DNA from: Lentibacter algarum
Lineage (GTDB): Bacteria > Pseudomonadota > Alphaproteobacteria > Rhodobacterales > Rhodobacteraceae
Reading direction: 5' to 3'
NCBI RefSeq assembly: GCF_018860975.1
Contig: NZ_JAHKQI010000005.1
Coordinates: forward strand, 1 to 64,000
Length of the DNA stretch: 64,000 bases
The first letter of the stretch is position 1, and the number at the start of each line of letters is the position of its first letter. Positions 15,206 through 24,438 of the stretch are shown in pieces. The position numbers were made by a program, and so were the translations under genes. Under the pieces are notes generated by a model that worked only from the letters and a program-made list of their open reading frames with translations, was not told where the DNA came from and searched no databases.

Positions 15206-15820
15206 ATGACAAACCATCTCTACAAAAACGATCTGCCCGACGGGCTAGACCTAGGGCCAATCGTGGCGATCGACTGTGAAACAATGGGCCTGCATCCGCA
15301 CCGCGACAGGCTTTGTGTTGTGCAGCTGTCGTCGGGTGACGGCAACGCACACCTTGTGCAAGTCGAGAAAGGCCAGACATCAGCGCCAAACCTTTGCGCC
15401 ATGCTGACAAATCCGGATGTGCTCAAACTGTTTCACTTCGGGCGCTTTGACATCGCGGTTTTGCAGCACACATTCGGTGCGCTCACCGCTCCTGTCTACT
15501 GCACCAAAATTGCCAGCCGCCTTATCCGCACATACACCGACAGGCACGGGCTGAAAAACCTGCTGCAAGAGCTGTTGTCAAAGGACATTTCCAAGCAACA
15601 GCAAAGCTCCGACTGGGGCGCTGACACCCTCAGCAAAGCACAGATCGAATATGCCGCCTCCGACGTGCTCTATCTGCACGAGCTTCGCGAAAAGCTGGAA
15701 GTGATGCTTGCCAGAGAAGGCCGTGACGAGTTGGCGCAAGCGTGTTTCCGCTTCTTGCCAACCCGCGCTGTCCTTGATCTGGAAGGTTGGCCAGAAACCG
15801 ATATCTTCGCGCATTCGTAA
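15206..15820 (+). CDS. rnd: Ribonuclease D family 3'-5' exonuclease
   Basis: A 204-residue DEDDy exonuclease. Exo I is AIDCETMGLHPHRDR (Asp and Glu), Exo II is LFHFGRFDIAVL, and Exo III has Tyr and Asp in YAASDVLYLHEL. It corresponds to the catalytic domain only; the HRDC domains of E. coli RNase D (375 residues) are absent, as in the short RNase D form common in alphaproteobacteria. It trims RNA 3' ends, chiefly tRNA precursors in characterised relatives. The start is ATG 15206; the frame is open back to 15068 but does not look like protein. It precedes the lptCAB genes. Confidence 0.9.
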   Translation: MTNHLYKNDLPDGLDLGPIVAIDCETMGLHPHRDRLCVVQLSSGDGNAHLVQVEKGQTSAPNLCAMLTNPDVLKLFHFGRFDIAVLQHTFGALTAPVYCTKIASRLIRTYTDRHGLKNLLQELLSKDISKQQQSSDWGADTLSKAQIEYAASDVLYLHELREKLEVMLAREGRDELAQACFRFLPTRAVLDLEGWPETDIFAHS

Positions 15821-15841
15821 CGCCGCAAATCAAGGGCAACC

Positions 15842-16456
15842 ATGCAAAGCACTATCGACAGGCATACGCGCATCGTCGCTTGGGCGAAAATCATCCTGCC
15901 GATCATTGCGCTGGGCCTGTTGTCTACTCTGTTTTTGCTGTCCAAAAGCACTGATCCGATCTCGTCGATCCCGTTTTCGGAAGCCGACATTGAAGAGCGC
16001 ACACGCAATCAGCAAATCTCGTCTCCCGAAGTGTTCGGTGTTACTTCGCGCGGTGACTTGGTCTCGCTCAACGCGGCATTTGCCAAGCAAAGCGATGAAA
16101 ACAGCGATATCACCATCGCCGAGCAAGTTAAGACAAGTATCAAACTGGTGTCTGGCGCTGACGTGAATATGCAAGCAGGCGTCGCTCAGTATGACGCGAA
16201 AGGCGGCCGCATTCGTTTGTCTTCGGCAGTTTTCGCGACAACAACTAGCGGCTTTTCTTTCGAGGCGTCCGGCCTTGATATCAATATGCTCAACCTGTCG
16301 GTCATTTCTGATGGGCCAGTCACGGGCCGGGGGCCAGCATCATCCCTTACAGCCGGACAAATGACTATCGAAGTGCCCGAAGGTGAAAAAGATGCTCATC
16401 TTCTTTTCTCAAATGGTGTTAAGCTGATATACACACCTCACAAACCCGAGGATTAA
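15842..16456 (+). CDS. lptC: LPS export protein LptC
   Basis: A 204-residue bitopic inner-membrane protein. One N-terminal helix (IVAWAKIILPIIALGLLSTL) is followed by a periplasmic beta-jellyroll typical of LptC/YrbK, with repeats such as LVSGADVNMQAGVAQYDAKG. It passes lipopolysaccharide from the LptBFG transporter to LptA. It lies 21 bp after rnd and 3 bp before lptA, whose product and LptB are encoded next, confirming the assignment despite low sequence conservation in this family. Confidence 0.85.
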   Translation: MQSTIDRHTRIVAWAKIILPIIALGLLSTLFLLSKSTDPISSIPFSEADIEERTRNQQISSPEVFGVTSRGDLVSLNAAFAKQSDENSDITIAEQVKTSIKLVSGADVNMQAGVAQYDAKGGRIRLSSAVFATTTSGFSFEASGLDINMLNLSVISDGPVTGRGPASSLTAGQMTIEVPEGEKDAHLLFSNGVKLIYTPHKPED

Positions 16457-16459
16457 CAT

Positions 16460-16945
16460 TTGAACCGCCTTAAAGCCCTTTTGATCATAGCCTTTTTCAC
16501 TCTGCCCCTTTCGGCTTCCGCACAGGGTGCAAGCATTGCCTTTGGCAACGTCAAGCAAGACACCTCCGGCCCGGTTGAGGTTGCGGCTGACAATATGTCG
16601 ATCAATCAAAACACTGGCTCCGCAACACTTACCGGCAATGTGCTTGTCGGGCAGGGGGCTATGCGCCTTTCTGCAAATGTTGTGAACGTGGTCTATAACG
16701 CCGACCGCTCGCAAATCAGCGAGCTAAAAGCTTCCGGTAAAGTCACGCTTGTCAGCGGGCAAGACGCCGCTGAAGCCGCGAGTGCGACTTACAACATTAA
16801 CACCGGCATCATCACGCTATCAGGCAATGTATTGCTCGTGCAGGGTGCAACCGCCATAACTGCCGACAAGATGCGTGTAGATACAAAATCAGGCACGGCC
16901 CGTATGGAAGGCCGCGTAAAGACGGTGCTCAATGTCAAACAGTAA
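16460..16945 (+). CDS. lptA: LPS transport periplasmic protein LptA
   Basis: A 161-residue periplasmic protein with signal peptide ([17 protein letters not shown]) and an OstA-like N domain. The repeats [19 protein letters not shown] and [20 protein letters not shown] give the stacked beta-jellyroll that bridges inner and outer membranes for LPS. Translation appears to start at TTG 16460, with GAGGA 7 bases upstream; no ATG or GTG fits. The 3' end overlaps lptB by 14 bp. Confidence 0.9.
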   Translation: MNRLKALLIIAFFTLPLSASAQGASIAFGNVKQDTSGPVEVAADNMSINQNTGSATLTGNVLVGQGAMRLSANVVNVVYNADRSQISELKASGKVTLVSGQDAAEAASATYNINTGIITLSGNVLLVQGATAITADKMRVDTKSGTARMEGRVKTVLNVKQ

Positions 16946-17705
16946 AGATCAGTCGCCCAACTTGTCAGTCGCTGACGGCCATCAAGGCCTTGAAGTGAAG
17001 AACCTGCGCAAAAGTTACAAGCGCCGTCCGGTTATCCGTGATGTGTCCCTGTCGCTTAAGCGCGGTGAGGTTGTTGCACTTTTAGGGCCAAACGGCTCTG
17101 GCAAAACAACGACCTTCTATTCTGTCGCTGGCCTTGTTCAGGCCGAAAGCGGTTCTGTGCTCATTGACGGTCGCGACGCCACTGACTTGCCGATGTATCG
17201 CAGGGCGCAACTTGGTATCGGTTACCTCCCGCAGGAGATGTCGATCTTTCGAGGCATGTCGGTAGAAGACAACATTGCCGCTGTGCTTGAAATTTCTGAA
17301 CGCGACAGACGCAAGCGGCGTAAAAAGCTTGAATCACTGCTGTCGGAGTTTTCAATCGAACATCTGCGCCGGGCGCCCGCTATGGCCTTGTCCGGCGGCG
17401 AGCGGCGGCGCGTCGAGATAGCCCGTTGTCTGGCGGCCGACCCGGCATATTTGCTGCTTGATGAGCCTTTCGCCGGTGTTGATCCGATCTCGGTTGGCGA
17501 CATTCGTTCGCTGGTTGCTGATCTTAAAAAGCGTGGGCTCGGTGTGCTGATCACCGATCACAATGTGCGCGAAACGCTCGAAATTGTTGATCGTGCCTAC
17601 ATCTTGCATGATGGCACAGTGCTTATGTCAGGCGCGCCCGAAGAGGTCGTGCAAAACGAGAACGTGCGCCGTGTTTACCTTGGCGACAGTTTCCGCATCT
17701 CCTAG
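16932..17705 (+). CDS. lptB: LPS export ABC transporter ATP-binding protein LptB
   Basis: A 257-residue ATPase with Walker [11 protein letters not shown], signature [15 protein letters not shown], Walker [15 protein letters not shown] and switch His in [10 protein letters not shown]. The LptB-specific [20 protein letters not shown] is present. It carries about 18 extra N-terminal residues ([17 protein letters not shown]) compared with E. coli LptB. It drives LPS extraction with LptFG, which are not encoded here. rpoN, which follows lptB in many proteobacteria, is absent; hpf comes next after a 227-bp gap. Confidence 0.93.
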   Translation: MSNSKDQSPNLSVADGHQGLEVKNLRKSYKRRPVIRDVSLSLKRGEVVALLGPNGSGKTTTFYSVAGLVQAESGSVLIDGRDATDLPMYRRAQLGIGYLPQEMSIFRGMSVEDNIAAVLEISERDRRKRRKKLESLLSEFSIEHLRRAPAMALSGGERRRVEIARCLAADPAYLLLDEPFAGVDPISVGDIRSLVADLKKRGLGVLITDHNVRETLEIVDRAYILHDGTVLMSGAPEEVVQNENVRRVYLGDSFRIS

Positions 17706-17709
17706 CGCC

Positions 17710-17765
17710 TTAACCTGTCTTTAACTTTGTTTATGTTGACAAACCCCTGCTGTCTGGCCTCAAAT
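17710..17765 (+). promoter_or_regulatory. Perfect CtrA-type box (TTAA-N7-TTAA) and sigma-70-like promoter before hpf
   Basis: TTAA at 17710-17713 and TTAA at 17721-17724 are spaced by exactly seven bases, the known consensus of the cell-cycle regulator CtrA. A consensus TTGACA (-35) follows at 17736-17741, with TCAAAT (17760-17765) as a weak -10 at 18-bp spacing. The arrangement lies in the lptB-hpf gap, about 170 bp before the hpf ATG. Chance occurrence of the box is possible. Confidence 0.4.
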
Positions 17766-17932
17766 GAGGTATGACAACTCGACACTTCGTCAGGGCGAAC
17801 AGAACTGCCAGCCTTTTGGGCCACGGCCTAAGACAAGCTAGAGAAATGTCATTTCCCAGCACGAAACAGGCTTAAAATATGGGGTTCACCATGTTTACGC
17901 AGGATTCGTGACATCAAAAAACAGGAGAAAAG

Positions 17933-18502
17933 ATGCGCTACCAAATCAGTGGAAAGCAAATCGACATTGGGTCGGCCCTTCAACAGCATGTTCAAGATGA
18001 TCTCGGAGCAGCAGTGGCAAAATATGCCGAGCGACCGACTGATGCGAATGTGGTTTTTTCAAAGAGCGGTCACGAGTTTATCTGCGAAGCCACTGTGCAT
18101 CTGTCAACTGGCCTTACTGCGTCTGCCAAGGCACATGCCAACGAAATTTATGCGGCTTTCGACAATTGCAGTGAGAAAATGGAGAAGCAACTTCGCCGCT
18201 ACAAGCGCCGCCTGAAAGACCACCACAAAGAGCGCGCCGAACCGGTTGAACTTTCTGGCGGGGCCTCGTATATCCTCGCTTCAGAACACCAAGATGAGGA
18301 TTCGGAACCCGAGACCCTGCAACCAATGATCATCGCTGAGATGGAAGCCAAAATTCCTTCCTTGTCTGTCGGTGAAGCGGTCATGCAGATGGAACTCGCA
18401 GGTTCGTCGGTTCTTGTCTTCCGTAATGAGGGAAAGAACGGGCTCAATGTTGTATATCGCCGCGATGACGGCAATATCGGCTGGATAGACCCGACAAGTT
18501 AA
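17933..18502 (+). CDS. hpf: Ribosome hibernation promoting factor, long form
   Basis: A 189-residue protein. The N-terminal 100 residues have the HPF/RaiA/YfiA fold (MRYQISGKQIDIGSALQQHV, FDNCSEKMEKQLRRYKRRLK). A linker and a C-terminal dimerisation domain follow (VVYRRDDGNIGWIDP), as in long HPFs that join 70S ribosomes into inactive 100S dimers in stationary phase. An AGGAGAAA ribosome-binding site precedes the ATG. The gene is followed by ptsN with a 47-bp gap; this hpf-ptsN order is conserved in proteobacteria. Confidence 0.93.
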   Translation: MRYQISGKQIDIGSALQQHVQDDLGAAVAKYAERPTDANVVFSKSGHEFICEATVHLSTGLTASAKAHANEIYAAFDNCSEKMEKQLRRYKRRLKDHHKERAEPVELSGGASYILASEHQDEDSEPETLQPMIIAEMEAKIPSLSVGEAVMQMELAGSSVLVFRNEGKNGLNVVYRRDDGNIGWIDPTS

Positions 18503-18549
18503 CAGGCACGTCCTTTCATAGGACAAACGCCTTGGAGCAGTTTGCAACC

Positions 18550-19014
18550 ATGGAAATGTCCGCAATTCTCAAGCCTGAAGCGGTGCGAGTAATCTCTTCC
18601 GCTTCAAGCAAAAAGCGCCTTCTTCAGGAGCTCGCCGACACGGCGGCGTCTGTTTACGGTATTGATGCCGGATCAGCCGTGATTGCCTTGCAAGAGCGCG
18701 AAAACCTTGGCCCGACAGGTGTTGGCAAGGGCGTTGCTCTTCCACATGCGCGTGTTGCCGGTCTCAACGAGGTCGTGGGTGTGTTTGTGTCGCTCGAAAA
18801 ACCGATCGACTTCAGTTCTGTTGACAAACAGCCGGTCGATTTGGCCTTTGCGCTCTTTGCTCCGAGTGATGCAGGGGTTGAACACCTCAAGGCGTTGGCG
18901 CGGGTGTCACGCGCGCTGCGTGACGCTGATCGCTGCACCAAACTGCGCTCCAACAAACTGCCGTCAACGCTTTACACAATCATCACGGAAGAGGCCACGC
19001 TGAACGCAGCCTAG
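18550..19014 (+). CDS. ptsN: PTS IIA-like nitrogen regulatory protein (EIIA-Ntr)
   Basis: A 154-residue PTS_EIIA_2 domain protein. The phosphorylatable His is in GVALPHARVAGL, and the N-terminus (MEMSAILKPEAVRVISSASS, KKRLLQEL) is family-typical. It is part of the nitrogen PTS relay (EI-Ntr, NPr), regulating potassium, nitrogen and envelope functions by protein contacts. The ATG at 18550 is preferred over an in-frame TTG at 18532. Its stop codon overlaps the convergent sulfotransferase stop within CTAG. Confidence 0.92.
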   Translation: MEMSAILKPEAVRVISSASSKKRLLQELADTAASVYGIDAGSAVIALQERENLGPTGVGKGVALPHARVAGLNEVVGVFVSLEKPIDFSSVDKQPVDLAFALFAPSDAGVEHLKALARVSRALRDADRCTKLRSNKLPSTLYTIITEEATLNAA

Positions 19015-20441
19015 GCCTGTTTCCAGCGGCTAAACCCGAATACGAGATAGTCGCGCTGGTAAGCCGTCGCGACACGCGCCTCAACTTCATCGTCATAGAT
19101 ATCTTCTAACGTAAACGGTGTGTCTGCTTCTGGAGTGGGCAGACTCACCTCTGTTTGCGCACCGGCTTGCAGCGCGAGTGCAGGCAAATAGGCCTCTAGT
19201 TCATCTTCGCGCAGAACAAAGTCGGGCAAAGCGAAGTTTCCCATACCTTGCAAAATGCCAGCTTGAGTGCCCCACGATGCGTCAGATCGCACCGCAGTTT
19301 GGCCCGCGACATTGGCTTTGACAAAGTCCAGAAACGCCAAAAAGGCCTCGCGGTGTTGCTCGACTGTCCAACTGTCGTCCGGGGTGTCCTGCGGAATGGG
19401 CAGTTTGTGAACTCGCTTCAGCGTGCGTCTGATTTCAGAAAAACACGCAGGGCCTTTGTTCAGGATCCGCTCACAAAAGGCGTGGTGCGCACGTGGGGCG
19501 GGGTGCCTGAGCACACTAAAACTACGGTGCCCCGGGTGTTTGCGCATCCATTGTCGCAAGCTTTTTTGAGTGAACTCACCGATCAGCTCGTCGGTGCTCA
19601 CCCCGTCAAGGCCAGCCATCCATTGTCGCACTTCCTGCTCAGGGGCTGAGCGCACCGGCAAGAACAACAGCGGCGTCTTTGCACAGGCAGTATAACTCGG
19701 CACGGCAGCGCCGCGCCGTGGCTCGAAGTTGGGCGTGCGCGTCAGATCAAAGCGATCGATCTTGGCCAGAGCGTTCTGCATATCTTCGAAGTTTTCAACT
19801 TTTTCTGACAGCGGTTCGGGGTTCTGACGTTTGAGGTTTTTGTCGAGTCTTTCAAGCCGGGCGTCTTGCTGCAAAAACATTGCCAGCCCGTTGGTCACGT
19901 CAACATCCTGAAGGTCTTCATAGGCCACATAAAACGCAGTCTGGCCTGTGGTTTGCAACGCTTTCATCAGCCGTAGCTGAAATGACTGCAACTGCTCCAA
20001 ATGGGCGTCAAATTCACGTGCATCAAAAACCGCGCGCGCGTCTTTGCGTTTCTTGACGTTGGTCAGCTTCCACTGGCCGGTTTCCTTTGCGATCTTCCAG
20101 CTAACGTAGCTTTCAGCAGGGTTGCGCGTCAGAATAATCTTTGCGCAACGCTCGTCGCCGAGTATCTCGTTCAAAATCCGCGGCTCATGATCATGAAAAA
20201 ACCGAAAGCCGGCCATGCCCTCGGTATTCTTGATCGCTGTGATCAGAACACGAGGGTCTGCATTGCGCGCATCTTCACTGACTCCGAGGCAGTCGTCTCG
20301 GTTCGGATAGCCGATAAAATGCGGATTGAACGCCTCGCCCAAACAGCTCACCCCATCTAGAGCATTCAGGTTGGCTTCAAGAAAGTTGGAGCCTGTGCGC
20401 ATTTCTGCAAAGACAACGAAATAGTCAAACCGATCACTCAT
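19011..20441 (-). CDS. Sulfotransferase, apparent tandem of two sulfotransferase-like domains
   Basis: A 476-residue cytosolic protein. The first 200 residues are a sulfotransferase with the 5'-phosphosulfate loop EMRTGSNFLEANLNAL and the 3'-phosphate motif CAKIILTRNPAESYVSW. The second half (about 250-476) has FSVLRHPAPRAHHAFCERIL, ASWGTQAGIL and YQRDYLVFGF, a pattern like sulfotransferase family 2 (RHPxxRxxSxF, Y..DF..FG), but its 5' binding loop is not obvious. It uses PAPS as donor; the acceptor is probably a glycan given the neighbouring glycosyltransferases. It is 3 bp downstream of the GT14-like gene, hence in the same operon. Confidence 0.82.
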   Translation of the reverse strand: MSDRFDYFVVFAEMRTGSNFLEANLNALDGVSCLGEAFNPHFIGYPNRDDCLGVSEDARNADPRVLITAIKNTEGMAGFRFFHDHEPRILNEILGDERCAKIILTRNPAESYVSWKIAKETGQWKLTNVKKRKDARAVFDAREFDAHLEQLQSFQLRLMKALQTTGQTAFYVAYEDLQDVDVTNGLAMFLQQDARLERLDKNLKRQNPEPLSEKVENFEDMQNALAKIDRFDLTRTPNFEPRRGAAVPSYTACAKTPLLFLPVRSAPEQEVRQWMAGLDGVSTDELIGEFTQKSLRQWMRKHPGHRSFSVLRHPAPRAHHAFCERILNKGPACFSEIRRTLKRVHKLPIPQDTPDDSWTVEQHREAFLAFLDFVKANVAGQTAVRSDASWGTQAGILQGMGNFALPDFVLREDELEAYLPALALQAGAQTEVSLPTPEADTPFTLEDIYDDEVEARVATAYQRDYLVFGFSRWKQA

Positions 20442-20444
20442 AGC

Positions 20445-22145
20445 TTACCTTACCAAATAGGGCTTGGAGGAGGGTTTCTGCAAACCAACAGGGTTCCCGA
20501 CAACAGGGAAGTCACCCATCAGGTACGGGTGCATCCCTTGGTTTTTCAGGTTCTGCAAGAACTGCCCAAACCCCGTCAAGTCGTTCATCTTAGGTGCCTC
20601 CGTCAAGCGACGCAGGCTCTTGAAGCCGATCTCATCAATGATGGTTTGCATATGTTCCATCGGGTTTTCGATAAAGTCTGCCATTGTCCAAATGCGAATA
20701 CGAGCTTTTGAGTAGGGCGAGCGCAGAACATCCAAAAACTCGCTTTCAAGCTTTTGCATTTCGGCAGCCTGTGCGCGCAACTCGCTGAAGTTCTTGTTTG
20801 ACCGAAAAAGCGGCACCGCCCATGCGCCACTGATAACAGAAATTTGCGCATTGGGATCACGACTGAAAAACCAGTTCATTTTGTCACTGTCCGCGGGCCC
20901 GTGCTGAAAGCACTGCCGTTCGCCTCGGGTGTTCCAGATCAGGCTGGTTAGAAATGCCGTCGGATTGTAGTCACGAATCTCGGCGCTGTTGCTTAGTGCA
21001 CCATTGATAACAGTCTGCTCACCCGAATAGTGCACGCGGTCTGGAGCAAACAAGTGCCCGTGAACACGCGTGCCTGTGGCCTTGGCGAACCAAGGCTCAA
21101 AGTCTTCGAACAAATCCGAGAAGCCTTGCAAGACAGAATACTGCCCCGAGGTTGTGCCGTTTTCCCAGCCATCATTGGGAAAGCGCGAGTGCATGTAGAG
21201 CCCCGGTCTCCCACGCGTCCGCCGGTCAACCGCCTTGGCAAATATCCGGTCGATCTTGCCTGGATTCGGCTCGGTTCGGCTGTTCTGAGTTTCACTTTTT
21301 GACAGGAACACCTCATACAACCGGCTTGCGTGCGGCCAGATTTTGCGTGCAACAAAACAATCGGAGCGGCGCAAAAGCTGCAAGTGATCATCATAGAAAA
21401 TATGCGGCTTTCCCTGAAAGTCGAACTTTGACAGCGTCAGGGAACGGCTTTCGATCTGTTGGCTGCGTTGCCGTGCGAGCGTTTGGAAATAGCTCTCGTC
21501 AGGGATCCAGACCTGCTTGAAAAACGTGTCATACTGATTGCGGTCAGGGTCTTCCAAAATGGCCGACAGGGTTTGCCGCGTCAAACACCACCACTGGCTG
21601 CCCATATGCGGGATGATGCCATTGGGCATTTTGCGTTTGAGGCGCAACAGCCGCTGGAGAGCAACATACTTGTCGAACATCTTGCGGTTTCTCTTCCAAC
21701 TAAAAGGGAAACGCAGGGTAAAGCGTTCGGCATCAAGGCCGCCAACCGTCCAGGGAACATCGGCAGTTGTGGCGCTTTCAATAAAGTCGGTGTTGGGCCT
21801 GTCAGCGAGGTAATCCACCAGCTCTTCAACAGGTCGCAGCGGCAAACATGAGCCGCTCGAAAGGTAGACGTGTCGCACATCGGAGTATTCCGACAGCATC
21901 ATCTCACTGGCCTCTTGTGTGGCTGCGACAATGCCCCAAGTGCCCCACTCACAGCGGTGCCGTTTGGTGAAGGAGACATTGTTCAAATCAGCAAGTGCTG
22001 TTCGAAAACTGTTGTAGGTGCTCTTCTCCACGACTTTGTCGATGTGGATAACAACCGGACAGCCAGCGGCGTTCCAATGGCGAACAATTTGCTCGGCGCG
22101 GCCAAAAGCCGTATGCACCAGCATGATGACGCCAACACCACTCAC
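20445..22145 (-). CDS. Core-2/I-branching-type beta-1,6-N-acetylglucosaminyltransferase family protein with DUF5928-like C-terminus
   Basis: 567 residues from a GTG at 22145 that overlaps the upstream stop (GTGA), with AAGGGGA about 8 bases before. Residues 1-290 match GT14/Core-2 branching enzymes: VIMLVHTAFGRAEQIVRHW, VIHIDKV, YLSSGSCLPLRPVEELVDYL and HMGSQWWCLTR. The C-terminal half (TSGQYSVLQGFSDLFEDFEP, NPTAFLTSLIWNTRGERQCF) matches the DUF5928 type seen attached to such enzymes in Rhodobacteraceae. It probably adds a sugar to a surface polysaccharide; substrate unknown. Confidence 0.85.
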   Translation of the reverse strand: MSGVGVIMLVHTAFGRAEQIVRHWNAAGCPVVIHIDKVVEKSTYNSFRTALADLNNVSFTKRHRCEWGTWGIVAATQEASEMMLSEYSDVRHVYLSSGSCLPLRPVEELVDYLADRPNTDFIESATTADVPWTVGGLDAERFTLRFPFSWKRNRKMFDKYVALQRLLRLKRKMPNGIIPHMGSQWWCLTRQTLSAILEDPDRNQYDTFFKQVWIPDESYFQTLARQRSQQIESRSLTLSKFDFQGKPHIFYDDHLQLLRRSDCFVARKIWPHASRLYEVFLSKSETQNSRTEPNPGKIDRIFAKAVDRRTRGRPGLYMHSRFPNDGWENGTTSGQYSVLQGFSDLFEDFEPWFAKATGTRVHGHLFAPDRVHYSGEQTVINGALSNSAEIRDYNPTAFLTSLIWNTRGERQCFQHGPADSDKMNWFFSRDPNAQISVISGAWAVPLFRSNKNFSELRAQAAEMQKLESEFLDVLRSPYSKARIRIWTMADFIENPMEHMQTIIDEIGFKSLRRLTEAPKMNDLTGFGQFLQNLKNQGMHPYLMGDFPVVGNPVGLQKPSSKPYLVR

Positions 22146-23152
22146 GCCCAGTTCCCCTTCGACATCAGACCAAGAATTTCCAACTGCCGCCAGTTGATAT
22201 ATTTCTCGCTCCATTTGCACCAGAGATCAGGGTTGTCTTTCAGGTTCTCGGCATAGGCCTTGTATTCGACACTGGCTGCATAGTGCTGTTTGCGGTTCAG
22301 CTCTTCAGCGGCTTTAACCGTGAAGGTGTCAAGAAACTTGGTATGCAACAAAACGCCGCTGGCCTTCTCGCCGCCCCACTCGTCGTAGACAAGGTTAAGC
22401 CCGCGCGGAAGCAGCATATGTGTAGAGCTGACGTAAGTGTATTTCCGGTCCCACTTCACCAGCGGGATCTTGTTAAGCGCCGGCGCTTTCTCGGGAGTGT
22501 CCTTAAAAAACATGCGCGCACGCGGGCCGCCCTGTATCCACAAGTTGCCGAACTTTTTGTTCTTGTTGATCATGTAATTGCCGGCATCAAACCACGAGGT
22601 GATCTCAAGCGGGTTTTGCCCCTCGCGGTAGGGCTGCTCGTCAATCCGGCCTTTAGGATACATATCCAACAGCATGGCGCTGAAGCTCTTGATCGAGCTC
22701 GCATCGAGCCAGTCAGTCAGCGCGCGAATAGGGCGCGTGTCGCAGAACGGGTAAACAAGGAACTCGTCCGGATCAACCACCAATGCCCAGTGCCCATGCG
22801 CGTGCTTCATCTGTAGCCAGTTCAGCCAGTCAACACCAAACCGCGAGCGTTTATAGCTGCTGCGCGTGTGCCAAACCGACACATCGGATTGCTCCATCAG
22901 GTATTCAAGCGAGCCATCGTCGCTGTCATTGTCGACAATGAAGAAGTGATCAACGCCCAGGTCGCGATAATATTTGAGGAAGTAGGGCAGCCGCACCCGC
23001 TCGTTGCGCAGGGTTGAAAACACCAGAATGTCGTCATGCCTGATGTTGGCTGTGTTGTTTGTCATAGGGTTCAGTTCACGGCGCTTGCGAAACGCCCTGA
23101 TGCGCCAGCGCCGACGCTGCACTCTTAACCGATATGATTGCACAAAGCCCAA
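22142..23152 (-). CDS. Glycosyltransferase family 2 protein (Glyco_tranf_2_4 type)
   Basis: Up to 336 residues. DILVFSTLRNERVRLPYFL, VDHFFIVDNDSDDGSLEYL and ALVVDPDEFLVYP give the nucleotide-sugar binding and metal-binding DxD-like motifs of the Glyco_tranf_2_4 group. The start is uncertain: a TTG at 23152 gives a strongly basic N-terminus (RLRVQRRRWRIRAFRKRRE) resembling relatives as I recall them, whereas ATG 23065 gives a 307-residue form without a clear ribosome-binding site. It is coupled to the GT14-like gene through the GTGA overlap. Confidence 0.85.
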   Translation of the reverse strand: MGFVQSYRLRVQRRRWRIRAFRKRRELNPMTNNTANIRHDDILVFSTLRNERVRLPYFLKYYRDLGVDHFFIVDNDSDDGSLEYLMEQSDVSVWHTRSSYKRSRFGVDWLNWLQMKHAHGHWALVVDPDEFLVYPFCDTRPIRALTDWLDASSIKSFSAMLLDMYPKGRIDEQPYREGQNPLEITSWFDAGNYMINKNKKFGNLWIQGGPRARMFFKDTPEKAPALNKIPLVKWDRKYTYVSSTHMLLPRGLNLVYDEWGGEKASGVLLHTKFLDTFTVKAAEELNRKQHYAASVEYKAYAENLKDNPDLWCKWSEKYINWRQLEILGLMSKGNWA

Positions 23153-23202
23153 TCAACAAACCCCAATTCAACGCCCAAAAACAGCTTACCCGGACATCAT
23201 AC

Positions 23203-24438
23203 TCATATCTCGCTTAATACGAGGTTGAAATGCGCAGCCCAAGTTGGCGCTTTGAAAGGCTTGCTGCTCGCCTCGCGCCCTGTTTGTTTGCTTTCGGACA
23301 AAGCCATTATTCTTCTAATCCAAAGATAACTGTCATTTACGCTTGCGTAAACGGGAATATCCTTAAGTACTTCCCTGTAAACGGGAAGTTCGGGGCAGAT
23401 CACAGGCACACCCTTTGCCGCGGCCTCCATAACCGGCAGACCATACCCCTCAACAAGGCTAGGAAACAGCACACCAGCAGCGCCTTCAAGCAACGCCGCA
23501 ATCGCCTCGTCGCTCAAGCCTCCAAGCTCATGCACAGACACGCCTTTGAGCCGCGAATTGTCGAACTTGAAGAAAAACTCTTCGTTCATCCAGCCGCGGC
23601 GCCCGCAGAATAGCAGTTCCGGCATGTCTTGCGGCGGTGTTTGCTTTTCCAGGCGCTCCCAGATTTTGAGTAACATTGAGTGGTTCTTGCGCGGTTCAAG
23701 CGTGCCGACGCAAACAAAATAGGGTTGCATAGGTGGCATACCCTTAGGCAGTTGGCTTGCATCAGGCACCGGCAGATCAACACCGAGGTGCGCCACTACG
23801 CTCTTGGGTGTTCGGGCGTATTCCGCAAAATAGCTCTCTGTTGTGGCGCGTGTTGCTGCCGAATTATAGATCACCAGATCAGCAGTCGCACTCACCCGCT
23901 TCAGAAAATCACGAAAGCGCTCAACTGCCTCGGGGGTTTGATATGACGCATGATCAAGCGGGATCGTGTCATGCACAAAAACAGCGATCCGCGCGCCGTC
24001 AATGGCCCGAACGCCGTGCACAACGGCATCACTATAGTTGCTATGTCCGGTGTTCAGGTAGGTTGTTCGTGTGGGCAAATGCGCCTTTAGCATGGTCGCA
24101 AGCCTGCGCCTTGTGCAGCGCGCTTTCGCAAGCTTGCGAGCATCTGCCAAAGCGCCGAGGTGCCGCGCATCTAGCCTTGAAGCAAGGCGCATCACCTTTG
24201 CCGCGCGGCCCCAAGAGATTTTGCCATCAAACCTCTCGCTCAACTGGCGCAAGCCAGCCTCATCTAACAGCAAAAACCCCAGAGGAGTTTTGATCAAACC
24301 CCAAAGCGGCACATCGTCTTGCATTAGTGCGTCAAGGTAGGCCCGTTCAACGCGGTCAACACCGGTCACTGTGCGCCCGGCTCGGCTGATCAATCGAGTC
24401 AGATCAAGCAGGCGGGCAGGGTGCGCATCACTTGTCAT
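23203..24438 (-). CDS. Glycosyltransferase family 4 / group 1 protein
   Basis: A 411-residue GT-B glycosyltransferase. The C-terminal donor domain has YFVCVGTLEPRKNHSMLLKI and the E-x7-E motif region LFPSLVEGYGLPVMEAAAKG. The N-terminal part (RLLDLTRLISRAGRTVTGVD) resembles capsule/EPS transferases. The ATG at 24438 overlaps the galE stop by 11 bp; the frame continues to 24585 but inside galE. It transfers a hexose from an activated donor to a growing glycan in the cytosol. Confidence 0.88.
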   Translation of the reverse strand: MTSDAHPARLLDLTRLISRAGRTVTGVDRVERAYLDALMQDDVPLWGLIKTPLGFLLLDEAGLRQLSERFDGKISWGRAAKVMRLASRLDARHLGALADARKLAKARCTRRRLATMLKAHLPTRTTYLNTGHSNYSDAVVHGVRAIDGARIAVFVHDTIPLDHASYQTPEAVERFRDFLKRVSATADLVIYNSAATRATTESYFAEYARTPKSVVAHLGVDLPVPDASQLPKGMPPMQPYFVCVGTLEPRKNHSMLLKIWERLEKQTPPQDMPELLFCGRRGWMNEEFFFKFDNSRLKGVSVHELGGLSDEAIAALLEGAAGVLFPSLVEGYGLPVMEAAAKGVPVICPELPVYREVLKDIPVYASVNDSYLWIRRIMALSESKQTGREASSKPFKAPTWAAHFNLVLSEI

